This document shows, piece after piece, positions 41,501 through 48,268 of a DNA stretch of 64,000 nucleotides. The position numbers and the translations under genes are program-made. The DNA is taken from NCBI RefSeq assembly GCF_036226925.1, contig NZ_CP109031.1:8184001-8248000 (forward strand), in the 5' to 3' direction. Source of the DNA: Streptomyces sp. NBC_00659 (GTDB taxonomy: Bacteria; Actinomycetota; Actinomycetes; Streptomycetales; Streptomycetaceae). The notes below the pieces were generated by a model. It was given only the letters and a program-made list of their open reading frames with translations. It searched no databases and had not been told where the DNA came from. Positions within the stretch are counted from its first letter, which is position 1; each line of letters begins with the position of its first letter.

Positions 41501-42842
41501 CGACGTGCCCGCCGCACTCGGAACCCTCGAACACGAACCGCCGGGCCCCGGCTTCCAGGAACTGCCGTAACAGCCCCGGCGAGGGCACGTGCAGGAAGGT
41601 GCGGATCCCGTCCCGCTCCAGCGCCTGCGCCTGGGAAGGCCGCCCGCCCGCGATGACGGCGTGCGTCGGCCGCAGCTCCCGTACCGCCTCCAACTGGGCG
41701 GCACGCACCTCCTCCGGCGCGAAGCCGAGCACGCCGACGCCCCAGGGCCGCCCGGCCACGGTGGCCCGGGTCTCGGTCAGCATCGCCCGGGTGCGCGCGC
41801 CGTCCGCCAGCGCCAGCGCGAGAAACGGCAGCGCGCCGTCCTCGGCGACCGCCGCCGCGAACTCGGCGCGGTCGCTGACCCGGGTCATCGGTCCCTGCGC
41901 GACGGGCAGCCGGGTGCCGAGCGCCCGGCTCATCGGGGAGCCCGTGCCCAGTGCTCCGGCGGCCGTGTCGTCGCGTACGACGTCGCGCACCGCGTCCGTC
42001 AGAGCACGCACCGTCCGACGTACATCCCCCCAGCGCCGCGCGAACCTGGCGGCGAGGAAGCTGTCCTGACCCACCGGCAGCAACTGGGTACGAGGATCCT
42101 GTGCGCCCAGTGCCGCCGCCACCGTCTCCGGGTCGGTCCCGGCGATGCGCGGCGCGTCCGGGCCCCGCCGGAGCAGCACCCGGTGACCCGCCAGCACCGT
42201 CGTCTCCGAACCGTCCAGGGGCCGCAGTTGCGCCGCGGCCGCCTCCGGCAGGGAGGACTCGGCCAGCAGCGCGAGCTGGCTGTCCAGCACCACCCCGGCC
42301 GCCCCGCCGGCCATCGCTGCCGCCGCCGTCCGGGGGCCGATTCCGCCACAGGCCCAGACCGGGAGCGGCATGTCGGGCGCGGCGAGCAGCCGCTGGAGCA
42401 GGACGAAGGTGCTCAACTCCCCGACCCGGCCGCCGCATTCGCTGCCGCGGGCGATCAGCCCGTACGCCCCGGCGAGCACCGCGGCCCGCGCCTCGTCGAG
42501 GTCCGTGACCTCGACCAGCACACGGTGGTCGGCGGTCAGGTGGCCGGCCTGCCACGGCGCGTCGACCGCGAGGACCACCGTGTCCGGCCGGCCGGCGTCA
42601 CCGGTCCCCGGCGCGAGGTCGGCGGGGTCCAGCCGGCAGCGGGCGCCGATCCGCACCCCGAACGGGCCCGGTGCCAGCCGGTGCAGGCGTTCCAGCGCGT
42701 CACGGGATCTTCGGTCCCCGTCGCCCAGGTCGAGAACGCCGAGCCCGCCGGCCCGGCACACCGCCGCGGCGAGCCGGGCGTCGGGTTCGCCGAACGGGGT
42801 GATGCCGATGATCATGTCCTCGGAACGCACAGCAGACGTCAT
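35553..42842 (-). CDS. PUFA-synthase-like PKS subunit A: NPD/ER-like x2-KS-AT-ACP-KR
   Basis: 2429 aa. Two nitronate-monooxygenase/PfaD-like TIM-barrel units open the protein (about 1-280 and 300-700), each with a GSECGG FMN-binding motif (near 137 and 440). Then KS (about 720-1150; C905 in DAACASS), AT (about 1245-1545; S1358 in GHSYGEL), ACP (about 1765-1840; S1804 in LSIDSIKRAEI, the wording of PUFA-synthase ACPs) and KR (about 1900-2429; LAGGARGITAQ, Y2343 in DYAAANDAL). The FMN domains probably act as trans-enoylreductase. ATG at 42842 follows GGAG. Codon 425 is TTA (41568-41570). The gene order and fused ER resemble a compressed pfaA-pfaD. Confidence 0.9.
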   Translation of the reverse strand: MTSAVRSEDMIIGITPFGEPDARLAAAVCRAGGLGVLDLGDGDRRSRDALERLHRLAPGPFGVRIGARCRLDPADLAPGTGDAGRPDTVVLAVDAPWQAGHLTADHRVLVEVTDLDEARAAVLAGAYGLIARGSECGGRVGELSTFVLLQRLLAAPDMPLPVWACGGIGPRTAAAAMAGGAAGVVLDSQLALLAESSLPEAAAAQLRPLDGSETTVLAGHRVLLRRGPDAPRIAGTDPETVAAALGAQDPRTQLLPVGQDSFLAARFARRWGDVRRTVRALTDAVRDVVRDDTAAGALGTGSPMSRALGTRLPVAQGPMTRVSDRAEFAAAVAEDGALPFLALALADGARTRAMLTETRATVAGRPWGVGVLGFAPEEVRAAQLEAVRELRPTHAVIAGGRPSQAQALERDGIRTFLHVPSPGLLRQFLEAGARRFVFEGSECGGHVGPRGSFPLWEAQLAVLEDFLDDADDKSGRNRKNTGGKGGGEVAGDGNGGNTAEALEVFFAGGVHDERSAAMVAALAAPLTSRGAAVGVLMGTAYLFTEEAVARGAIQPLFQRQVRAAERTTLLETAPGHATRCVPSSFTEGYREHEVRLRSAGVADRRIWEELEQLNIGRLRLASKGMERDGGGELRPVGEARQLTDGMFMAGEVAVLRSATTTVAALHESVTSGAAGFLTRRAAGLRDRLGERPGGSATREPVVPPPLDIAVVGMACMFPQAPDLPAFWANVVGGRDAVGEVPPERWDPAVHYGQDDDGAAPSSGSAPSSGSVPSKWGGFLPRIPFDPLRYGIPPASLGSIEPVQLLSLEAARRALEDAGYGDGGREFDRSRTSVVFGAEAGSDLSNAATLRAVLPSYHGRVPEGLDGQLPRLTEDSFPGMLANVISGRIANRLDLGGANFTVDAACASSLAAVDVACKELVGGTSDVVLCGGADLHNGINDYVLFSSVHALSPTGRSRSFDGSADGIALGEGVACVVLKRLADAERDGDRIYGVIKGLGSSSDGRSLGLTAPRPEGQRSALERAYRNAGVSPADVGLVEAHGTGTVVGDRTELTVLGEVFGRAGAKPGSCVLGSVKSQIGHTKCAAGLAGLIKATLALYTGVRPPTLHLEHPNAAWDEESSPFVFHTRARPWAAPPPQRLAGVSAFGFGGTNFHVVLGAYADGAAPAQALDEWPAELFVFRGRDTAAALRAVEELLGAAEADGRPWRLRDLALSAVRRADVCPDPARVAVVAAHVDELTGRLRRALAGEHDPAHGVHLVRGPAEGKVAFLFPGQGSQRPGMLADVFVAFPELRHYLELGADHAGRLYPPAAFDDGVRDRQRAALTDTRAAQPALGITGLAAHALLTTAGVRPDMAAGHSYGELVALSAAGALSPETLLALSSERAAAILAAAGADRGADPGTMAAVTAGAAEVASALRAVEAPAAVVVANRNAPRQTVISGPSDDVTDAVRLLREAGYDARRIPVACAFHSPLVAGAGARFAEALAARPVRAPEFPVWANRTATPYAADPDAVRAGLAAQIGAPVGFVEQIEAMYEAGARIFVEAGAGSVLTGLVGQILGDRPHRTVACEPRPDSGLRGWLDALARLAVAGLPVRTGWLLRGRDAVDAVRTPVPKRPGWTVDGQLVRTAAGDLLPGALAPARRVVETTVPTNPPHAAPSDRDGRHGSNGSNGSNGSNGMYYQDRQDAQDALITEFLRTSREMVAAQRDVLMTYLGAVAGERAAAPIAPSAPRDTTAAAPQAEPPMSPPLRATAPSADQAPGTGSASDQDVDVQQVVLEIISERTGYPLDMIEPDLDLEADLSIDSIKRAEIAGELARRLGAGDGADLTGLDDAELEDLAKARTAAAVTDWLTARLSGPAEPTTLPAEDAETIPAADTAEASTATESAEAFEVFEASEASGTVETVRAANSERVNGQAVNGDAVDAATVGGEAPKRYLLRSVPLGQQGGAADPAAVLSGTRWAVLGDAPEIGARLASYGADVVVRDREHLLTREDGRVDGVVYLVAGGAPVLPDAFPVLKAALAVGPHRLLALRAVGGDTPNTAAAGLRGFFRTVAREYPSTVARTVEVVTTSAVADTVTVANTPTVADALLLADALVDELCAPGLVPVVLRRPEGRFGLELVESPLGILGNTGAGPAGAGAAEAAALGLDRDAVVLLAGGARGITAQCAAAIAAAGRCRLELLGRTPAPDGPEDPDTAAARTPAELRAALAARGGTRPAAINQAAELLLAQREITTTLTELRALGSEVRYRCVDFREPEAVLQAVKDIHAEHGRLDGVVYAAGVIEDRIIAEKTPESFQRVYGTKATGAGALLTALEELPDGPAFSVLFGSISGVLGNRGQADYAAANDALQTLGSAWAARTGHRALTVHWGPWAPAARHGGMVGPELARAYGRRGIGLIDPEEGTAALLRELAWGDPSATAVVYTASGW
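37812..37847. repeat. 9-bp tandem repeat, four copies, before the ACP of PKS subunit A
   Basis: Four perfect GCCGTTGCT units on the plus strand, encoding repeated Ser-Asn-Gly in the linker between AT and ACP. Confidence 0.9.
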
Positions 42843-42974
42843 GATTCTCCGAATCAAGCTGAGACTGCATGGTGGGGGATGCGGTACGACAACGATGGCG
42901 GCGCGTCGGATTCCAGCGGGACCTGCGGCGACCCGGGAACACCGATTCATAAAAGCCTGCTCGAAACGCGTTGA

Positions 42975-43016
42975 AAGGTAGCCCTGTTGTTACTGACTGG
43001 TCAATGTTGAACCAGT
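42975..43016 (-). promoter_or_regulatory. Promoter and overlapping dyad of the PKS operon
   Basis: On the minus strand TTGACC (43004-42999) and TACCTT (42980-42975) are 18 bp apart, a good promoter that gives a leader of about 125 nt. The dyad ACTGGT-N9-ACCAGT (42996-43016) covers the -35, so a repressor bound there would block transcription. Confidence 0.6.
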
Positions 43017-43536
43017 GGGACGGTGTACGGGCGCATTGATTCGGTCAACCGTGGACGCCGGAGGAGATGCCGGGATTCGGGGCAATTCCTTGATGGTGGT
43101 GTCTCGTTCACTCCCCTCACACATCATCGAAACGCCAATAGGTGAATGACGGACTTTCTCGGTGCGGCATGTCCGAATCGGGGCGCACTTTCCCTTCGGG
43201 CGGCGGACACGGAAAATTCCATGTGTCGATCTTGAAGTGACCGGGAAGGGTGCGTGCAGGGTTCTGCGGGCGCCGTACGGGTTTCGCGCGGCCACTTACG
43301 GACGCCGGACGCGCGGAGGCCGGGCGCACGGCGGGGTCTCGGCCCGGCGGCGCGCACCGGCTGCCGGGGGTTTCCGCAGGCCCAGCCGCTCACACGCTGT
43401 GCCGCCCGCCTGATCGACTCCGGGGAACTCGACAAGCAGCGTGGCGATGGCCTTCATCACACGGTCCAGGCCGTCGCGCACATGCACAACCTCGCCCTGG
43501 CCGGAGGTCGGAGACGTCTGGAAGTGCGGGGCCCCT
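43017..43536. other. Intergenic region between the PKS operon and an orphan gene
   Basis: 520 bases, slightly lower in GC near 43040-43160. Open frames here lack family resemblance and ribosome-binding sites. Nothing further is supported. Confidence 0.4.
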
Positions 43537-44118
43537 ATGCCTTTGGCCAAGCTGCTCGGGTGGTTCCGGGGCATCCGGAACGATGTGTCCGTGCATGCTG
43601 ATGATCAGGTTGGTGAGGGCGTCCCCGCGGAGCTCGCAGCGTTCCTGCGGGGTGTGGTCGACGGCCGTCCGGTGAAGATCGCTCCTTCCGTGTGTGGGTG
43701 CGGCGGCCGCGTGTTCTTCGTGTTGGTCAATGCGTCCGGAGCGGAACGGGAGTGCTCTGGCTGCAGCAGCCGCGCGTTCATCGCGGACAGCGAGGAGTAC
43801 TGGAAGGAGGAGTCCTGGGAGGACGAGGAGCCCGGTGCGGCCGGCTGCCCCTGCGGGAGCGAGGAGTTCGAGGCCGCGGTCGCGTTCTCACTCGGCGGCG
43901 ACGGATCGGTCCGCTGGGTGACCGTGGGCCTGCGGTGCATCAAGGACGGATTCTGCGGGACCTATGCCGACTGGAAGATCGACTACAGCCCCACGGAACA
44001 CCTCTTGGCCATGGTCCAGGTCTGCGGAGTGACGGCTCGGACCGGGCTGCGGTTCGTAGAAGGTGCCGTCGCGGAGCATCGCGAAGAGAGCCCCTTTGCA
44101 GCAAGCACTTGTCGCTGA
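43537..44118 (+). CDS. Hypothetical protein with CxCxG...CxxC zinc-ribbon-like motif
   Basis: 193 aa. Unrecognised. Cysteines at CGCGGRVFF and ECSGCSSR suggest one zinc site, and AGCPCGSEEFE, RCIKDGFCG a second. The middle is acidic (EEYWKEESWEDEE). The ATG at 43537 gives a sensible start MPLAKLLGWFRG; a 32-residue extension is possible. The last 20 or so residues look less protein-like than the rest, so the true end may have been altered by a frameshift. Its neighbour on the other strand also carries a zinc ribbon. Confidence 0.6.
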   Translation: MPLAKLLGWFRGIRNDVSVHADDQVGEGVPAELAAFLRGVVDGRPVKIAPSVCGCGGRVFFVLVNASGAERECSGCSSRAFIADSEEYWKEESWEDEEPGAAGCPCGSEEFEAAVAFSLGGDGSVRWVTVGLRCIKDGFCGTYADWKIDYSPTEHLLAMVQVCGVTARTGLRFVEGAVAEHREESPFAASTCR

Positions 44119-44186
44119 TCGGCAACAGGCCCGGTTGCTCGCGAGCCAGTTCGGCATCGGAAGGGATTGCTTTCAGCCTTCAGCGT

Positions 44187-44549
44187 TCAGCGTTCGCGAG
44201 GGCGCCGGGAGATCATCTGGGGGAGGCCGCCGGTCTTCCAGTAGCCATCGAGGATCCTGAGCAGGCGTTCCGGGTCGCGGAAGACCTCGGCGATCCTGTC
44301 ACCGTATTCGTCGAGGAGCGGGTCGCTTTCGACCGTCTTGCGGCCGGTTCCTGTGAAGGACGACGAGTAGGCGTGGCAATTGCCGCACCAAAGGTAGTTG
44401 ATCCATGAGGGTTCGGTCCGGCCGTACTTCTCGTGGTGGTAGTTGCGCAGGCCGGCATGGCTGCAAACCGGGCAGATCCGCTCGGTCACCGGAAGCTGCA
44501 GCTGCGCGAAGAGCGCCTCACGATGGTGTTCGTCGTAGGGGCGGACCAC
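44187..44549 (-). CDS. Small zinc-ribbon hypothetical protein
   Basis: 120 aa. A CPVCSHAGLRNYHHEK...LWCGNCHAYSSS motif (about 24-62) is a clear four-cysteine zinc ribbon. The C-terminal half is helical (DEYGDRIAEVFRDPERLLRILDGYW). GTG start at 44549 with AAAGG upstream. I do not recognise the family; immunity or toxin-associated proteins of this size occur in Streptomyces but there is no toxin here. Confidence 0.55.
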   Translation of the reverse strand: MVRPYDEHHREALFAQLQLPVTERICPVCSHAGLRNYHHEKYGRTEPSWINYLWCGNCHAYSSSFTGTGRKTVESDPLLDEYGDRIAEVFRDPERLLRILDGYWKTGGLPQMISRRPRER

Positions 44550-44854
44550 GGGTGGGACCTTTCTCGGGTGTGCGGGGCATGCCCCGGTCGGCCGCAGCGG
44601 GACAGCCTTCCCCTGCGGCCGACCGGTGGAGGGCCAGGGACTGGCATGGCGCCGGGTCGGCCGACTGGTCAAGGCGTCATTCGCGTCCGGATATCCCGCG
44701 CCACATCATCCGGCTGAAGTCCTCGGCGTCGTCCTCGGTTCCGGTGTCCCGAAGTCGGCCATACGGTTCTGGTGACGGGTCTCGTGGAGAACGTCACCAC
44801 GGCTTCCTCGATGCTTCGCAGGCCCTTGTTCGACGTCTCGGCCTCCGTGCGGCC
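44550..44854. other. Intergenic region with a 14-bp stem hairpin
   Basis: CCGGTCGGCCGCAG (44584-44597) pairs perfectly with CTGCGGCCGACCGG (44613-44626); a terminator or structured leader. No gene is supported in the remaining sequence. Confidence 0.5.
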
Positions 44855-45430
44855 TCAGTCCAGCACCCTCAGGGCGCCGGACACAGCGCCCTCGAGGAAC
44901 TCCCGGTCCGCGTGGGCCTTGCCCATCACACGCATGCCCTGGATGAACGTCGTCAGAAAGCGGGCCAGCTCGGCCGGACGCTTCTCGGCGGCCAGCTCAC
45001 CCCGAACCTGGGCGCGCTGCAACGCTCCGGTCAGGGCGGACTCGACGGTGGCCATGGTCGACTTCACCCGTTCGGCTGTGTCCTCGTGCGCCGCGCGCTC
45101 CGTAGCCGCGTTGACCAGCAGGCAGCCGCGCTCGGGGTCCGCGAGGTCCGCTTCGGCCATGGCGAGCAGCGTCTCCCGAAGTGCCGCACGGATGTCGGAG
45201 GCGGAATCGAGCCGCTCCACGAGCGAGGCGGCCTGGCCGTCGCAATAGCGTTTCAGGGCTTGGGCGTACAGGCCCTCCTTGGACCCGAACGCGCCGTACA
45301 GACTGCCGCTGCCGATGCCCAGTTCCCTCGTCAGTTGCGGCAGTGACGTCGCGTTGTAGCCCTGGCGCCAGAAGAGGTCCATGGCCCGCTCCAGTACCTG
45401 GTCTGTGTCGAACTCCCGAGGTCGTGCCAT
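44855..45430 (-). CDS. TetR-family transcriptional regulator
   Basis: 191 aa. N-terminal helix-turn-helix (residues about 9-52; QVLERAMDLFWRQGYNATSL, IGSGSLYGAFGSKEGLY), then a helical ligand-binding domain ending FLTTFIQGMRVMGKA, as in the TetR subgroup that controls SDR and oxidoreductase genes. ATG at 45430. A TGGAAT-GTTT-ATTCCA operator begins 20 bases upstream, so autoregulation is likely. The SDR gene upstream in the same orientation could be a target. Confidence 0.92.
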   Translation of the reverse strand: MARPREFDTDQVLERAMDLFWRQGYNATSLPQLTRELGIGSGSLYGAFGSKEGLYAQALKRYCDGQAASLVERLDSASDIRAALRETLLAMAEADLADPERGCLLVNAATERAAHEDTAERVKSTMATVESALTGALQRAQVRGELAAEKRPAELARFLTTFIQGMRVMGKAHADREFLEGAVSGALRVLD

Positions 45431-45449
45431 GAAACGACCCTAACATTTC

Positions 45450-45465
45450 TGGAATGTTTATTCCA
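45450..45465. promoter_or_regulatory. TetR operator
   Basis: TGGAAT-GTTT-ATTCCA, perfect 6-bp arms, in a short AT-richer stretch just ahead of the TetR-family gene. Confidence 0.75.
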
Positions 45466-45684
45466 ATATCGGGAAGTCGATCACTGCTCCAGGGGCAACC
45501 GTGTCCCGGGCCGGCGGCCTCGACGGCCGGAGCGGAACGAGGAGCCGAGGTGTGCCCAGGTGCTGCGCCCGCTCAGTTCTGAGCGGCCGTGGCGCCGATC
45601 GCGGCGTCCCCCGGGGACAAGAACTCCGCGCGCGTGATGCTGGTCCGGGCTGGTCTCGACCCGGTTGGTGTCGAGGGCGTAAGA

Positions 45685-45709
45685 CCTCCGGGAGCGCCGC
45701 TCCCGGAGG
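45685..45709. terminator. Terminator between the SDR and TetR genes
   Basis: CCTCCGGGAGC-GCC-GCTCCCGGAGG, perfect 11-bp stem with a 3-base loop, downstream of the SDR stop. The remaining bases of the 45431-45753 gap show no gene. Confidence 0.7.
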
Positions 45710-45753
45710 GAGCCTGAGCCAGGAATCCCCTTCGCTTTCAGGGAGGGGAGGAT

Positions 45754-46548
45754 TCAAAGGGTCTTGACGAGTCCGCCGTCGATGGTGAAGTCGGCGCCGG
45801 TGACGTTGCCGGTGCGGTGGCTGGCCAGCAGCAGGGCGAGGTCGGCGACCTCGTCGGGGCGGGTGAAGCGGCCGGTGGCCAGGCCGCCGAGGCCCGCGAC
45901 GATGGCCTCGCGTGCCGCGTCGCGTCCGACACCCATGGCGTTGGCGACGGTGTCGGCCATGCCGCCGTCGGCCAGCCAGATGTCGGTCTCGACCGGTCCC
46001 GGGCTGATGGTGTTGACGCGGACGCCCTGGGGGCCGACCTCCTTGGAGAGCGACTTGGCGAAGCTGGCCAGGGCGGCCTTGGACGCCGCGTAGTCGACGA
46101 TGCTCGGGTCGGGCAGGACCGCGTTCACGGAGCCGATGTTGATGATTGTTCCGCGGCTCTCCAAGAGGTGGGGGAGGGCTGCCCGGCTGGCCCGCACGGC
46201 GCTGAACAGGTTGGTGTTGAAGGTCTGCGTCCAGTCGTCGTCGCTGACGGACGAGAACCCGCCCAGCCGCGGAGCGACCGAGCCGACATTGTTGACGAGT
46301 ACGTCGACGGTTCCGAAGTGGGTGACGGCCGCGTCGATGAGGGCGGCGGCGCCGTCGGCCGTGCTCAGGTCCACCGCCAGCGGGACGAGACCGTGCCGCT
46401 CGCTCAGCTCGGCGAGTTCCTTGCCCGGGGTGCGTGCGCCTGCGACCACGTGAGCGCCCTCGTGAGCGAAGGCGCGGGCGACGGCCAGGCCGATGCCCCT
46501 GCTGGCACCGGTGACGACGACGACCTTGTTGCCGAGTTCGAGATCCAT
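45754..46548 (-). CDS. Short-chain dehydrogenase/reductase (SDR)
   Basis: 264 aa classical SDR. Cofactor motif TGASRGIG at residues 13-20, NNVG near 92, catalytic YAASK near 160 with Ser in NIGSVNA. A near-typical oxidoreductase of unknown substrate. ATG at 46548. Upstream lie two palindromes that may bind a regulator; the TetR-family regulator downstream is a candidate. Confidence 0.93.
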   Translation of the reverse strand: MDLELGNKVVVVTGASRGIGLAVARAFAHEGAHVVAGARTPGKELAELSERHGLVPLAVDLSTADGAAALIDAAVTHFGTVDVLVNNVGSVAPRLGGFSSVSDDDWTQTFNTNLFSAVRASRAALPHLLESRGTIINIGSVNAVLPDPSIVDYAASKAALASFAKSLSKEVGPQGVRVNTISPGPVETDIWLADGGMADTVANAMGVGRDAAREAIVAGLGGLATGRFTRPDEVADLALLLASHRTGNVTGADFTIDGGLVKTL

Positions 46549-46567
46549 GACCTCACACCTTTTCTGG

Positions 46568-46577
46568 ATTGATCAAT
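46568..46577. promoter_or_regulatory. ATTGATCAAT palindrome upstream of the SDR gene
   Basis: A perfect 10-bp palindrome 20 bases upstream of the SDR start, in AT-rich context. Confidence 0.45.
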
Positions 46578-46638
46578 ACGTAACCTGTGTGCGGAAGGGG
46601 GTTTCCTTGCCGCAGTGATGCCACCGTAGCAATAATGG

Positions 46639-46658
46639 ATAGTTCAATCAAGAACTAT
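46639..46658. promoter_or_regulatory. ATAGTTC-N6-GAACTAT operator-like dyad
   Basis: Perfect 7-bp arms in an AT-rich island about 90 bases upstream of the SDR start. Arm form is typical of TetR or HxlR-type operators; its sequence differs from the 45450 operator, so a different regulator may be involved. Confidence 0.55.
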
Positions 46659-46918
46659 TTTGGGGGTGGGTATGGACCTGGACCGCCGACCTCCATCGGC
46701 GGGACCCGCCGGCCGGGGACGGGCAACGCGCGCCGAAGCTGCGGGAGATGGAGAACGCGGCGCGCCGGCACCGCGGCGTCTGACACCGCGCACAGCGGAC
46801 GAGTCACCCGCCCGGTCCGGCCGGCAGGGCCCGTTGATGCAGTCGGTCGAATCAAGCGCGGCGCCCCGGAGGGGCTCAGTCTGAGGGAGCAGACGGACCT
46901 ACAGTGAGGAGTACGGCA

Positions 46919-46993
46919 ATGGCACAGGAGTTGCGGGGGAGAACGGCCGTGGTGGCCGGGGCGAGCAGGGGCATCGGGCCGGCCGTGGCCGGC
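46919..46993 (+). pseudogene. N-terminal fragment of an SDR gene
   Basis: ATG behind GAGGAG encodes an SDR N-terminus with the cofactor motif AGASRGIG, then similarity stops abruptly near 46990. The remainder of the dehydrogenase is missing. It abuts a medium-chain dehydrogenase fragment. Confidence 0.65.
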
Positions 46994-47350
46994 TCCCCGT
47001 CCGGGCGAGGTGCTGGTCGAAGTGCGCGCGGCATCGATCACGTCGGGGGAGCTGGGACGCGACCTGGACCGACAGGGGCGACGGCAGCGGCAGCCTCCGC
47101 GTGCCGATCGTTCCCTCCAAGGAGGCCGGCGTCGTGGCCGAACTCGGAGAGGGAGTAACGGACTTCGCCCCCGGGGAGGAGGTCTACGGTCTCATCCCGT
47201 TCGTCAGGGACGGGGCCACGGCCGAGTACGTCACCGTCCCCGCGGCGGTGCTCGCGGCGAAGCCGCGTTCGCACGACCACGAGCACACGGCCGCCCTGCC
47301 GCTGGCGGGCCTGACGGTATGGCAGGGGCTTGTCACCCATGCCGGCCTGA
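46994..47350 (+). pseudogene. Fragment of a zinc-binding/quinone-type medium-chain dehydrogenase, frameshifted
   Basis: GEVLVEVRAASITSGELG reads in one frame, then after about 47075 the continuation (PIVPSKEAGVVAELGEGV, FAPGEEVYGL, AALPLAGLTVWQGLVTHAGL) reads in another, so there is at least one frameshift. Both start and the NAD-binding half are missing. Typical of quinone-oxidoreductase-like proteins. Confidence 0.7.
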
Positions 47351-47650
47351 CCGCGGCACCGTCCGCGACCTCATCGACGCCCAGGCCGCCTCCCGCCACC
47401 GGTCCGCCGCCGACCTCGAAACGTCGGCCGACGCCGCGCCCACGACGAGTTCAGCCTTGAGGACCTCCGGGACCGGCTCACCGGCGCGGACCGGTACGAG
47501 GACGAGGACTACGCGGCGTACGGGCTCACCTCCCGGCAGATCGAAGAGCTCAAGACGTGGGCGCTGGAGTGGGCGGAGGACCTGGGAGCGCGGATTCACG
47601 ACGAGAACGCCTGGCAAGAGGCCATGCCCCTCTCCCGTCGGCGTGATCAC
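47351..47650 (+). pseudogene. Frameshifted fragment of an unknown helical protein
   Basis: TVRDLIDAQAASRHRSAADL reads from 47355; near 47440 the frame changes and continues as DEFSLEDLRDRLTGADRYED, then an acidic helical stretch to about 47640. Good codon bias in both parts suggests one gene broken by a frameshift and joined to the preceding fragment. Confidence 0.5.
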
Positions 47651-48099
47651 GCGCTGGTCGTGATGTTGAGGAGTTCGGCCCGGACGGTCTTTCCGCTGGG
47701 CCGGTAGGGGACCGTGTCCCAGTGGTCGGCGAAGGCGGTGACCAGAGGCAGGCCGCGACCGCCCGGTCGGAGTGGATCGGGTTCGGCGTCTGTCGGAGGG
47801 ATGTGTGGGAGGACGTCTCCGCGGGGGTCGGTGACTTCGACACGGAGGCGGCCGGCCGACGGGGCGAGGACGAGCGTCAGCCGGAAGCAGCGACCGGGCA
47901 GGCGGCCGTGGAGTACGGCGTTGGCGGCAAGCTCCGCGACGACGCTTTCGGCACGCTCGGTGAGATTCTGCGAGGCGCCCCAGAGACGCAACTCGGTCAC
48001 GGTGAGGAGGCGGGCGAGCCGGGCGCCGCGCCGGGTGGACGAGAGGAGTTGCGTGAAGGTGCGGATGGGGGCGCCGACTCGGGGCGTCGCGTGGTCCAT
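47647..48099 (-). CDS. HATPase_c anti-sigma-factor-like ATP-binding protein
   Basis: 150 aa GHKL ATPase of the RsbW type. N-box ESVVAELAANAVLHG near residue 50, then DPRGD and GRGLPLVTAFADHW (G-box). Streptomyces carry many such proteins next to XRE/DUF397 pairs. The ATG at 48099 is the likely start. It diverges from the XRE gene, which begins 170 bases away. Confidence 0.9.
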   Translation of the reverse strand: MDHATPRVGAPIRTFTQLLSSTRRGARLARLLTVTELRLWGASQNLTERAESVVAELAANAVLHGRLPGRCFRLTLVLAPSAGRLRVEVTDPRGDVLPHIPPTDAEPDPLRPGGRGLPLVTAFADHWDTVPYRPSGKTVRAELLNITTSA

Positions 48100-48268
48100 G
48101 GCGCCAGAGTGACGGTCGGATGCCAGGGGCGGGGAGCGCCGCACCCCGTACACAAAGTGAGCGTACGGACGCGAAGGGTGGACGGTACGCCGGATTCTCC
48201 GTCACGCTGGGTGGTGAGCGCGGGACGGCTTGAGGGGCCGTCGTGTGCGGTACGGAGAGGGGCGGCGG

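Larger units (their letters stand above)
46549..46918. other. Intergenic region with two palindromes upstream of the SDR gene
   Basis: 370 bases. Apart from the two palindromes listed separately no gene is evident. Confidence 0.4.

Noticed and set aside
30706..42842. Enediyne PKS
   Set aside because: Enediyne PKS carries KS-AT-ACP-KR-DH-PPTase in one protein and has typical E-cassette neighbours; here the domains are split, FMN domains are fused and no cassette is present.
41589..42974. Plus-strand open frame opposite PKS subunit A
   Set aside because: Shadow frame; the minus strand has clear FMN-domain motifs.
45501..45767. 88-codon plus-strand open frame
   Set aside because: Lies over a terminator and the SDR 3' end; no family likeness.
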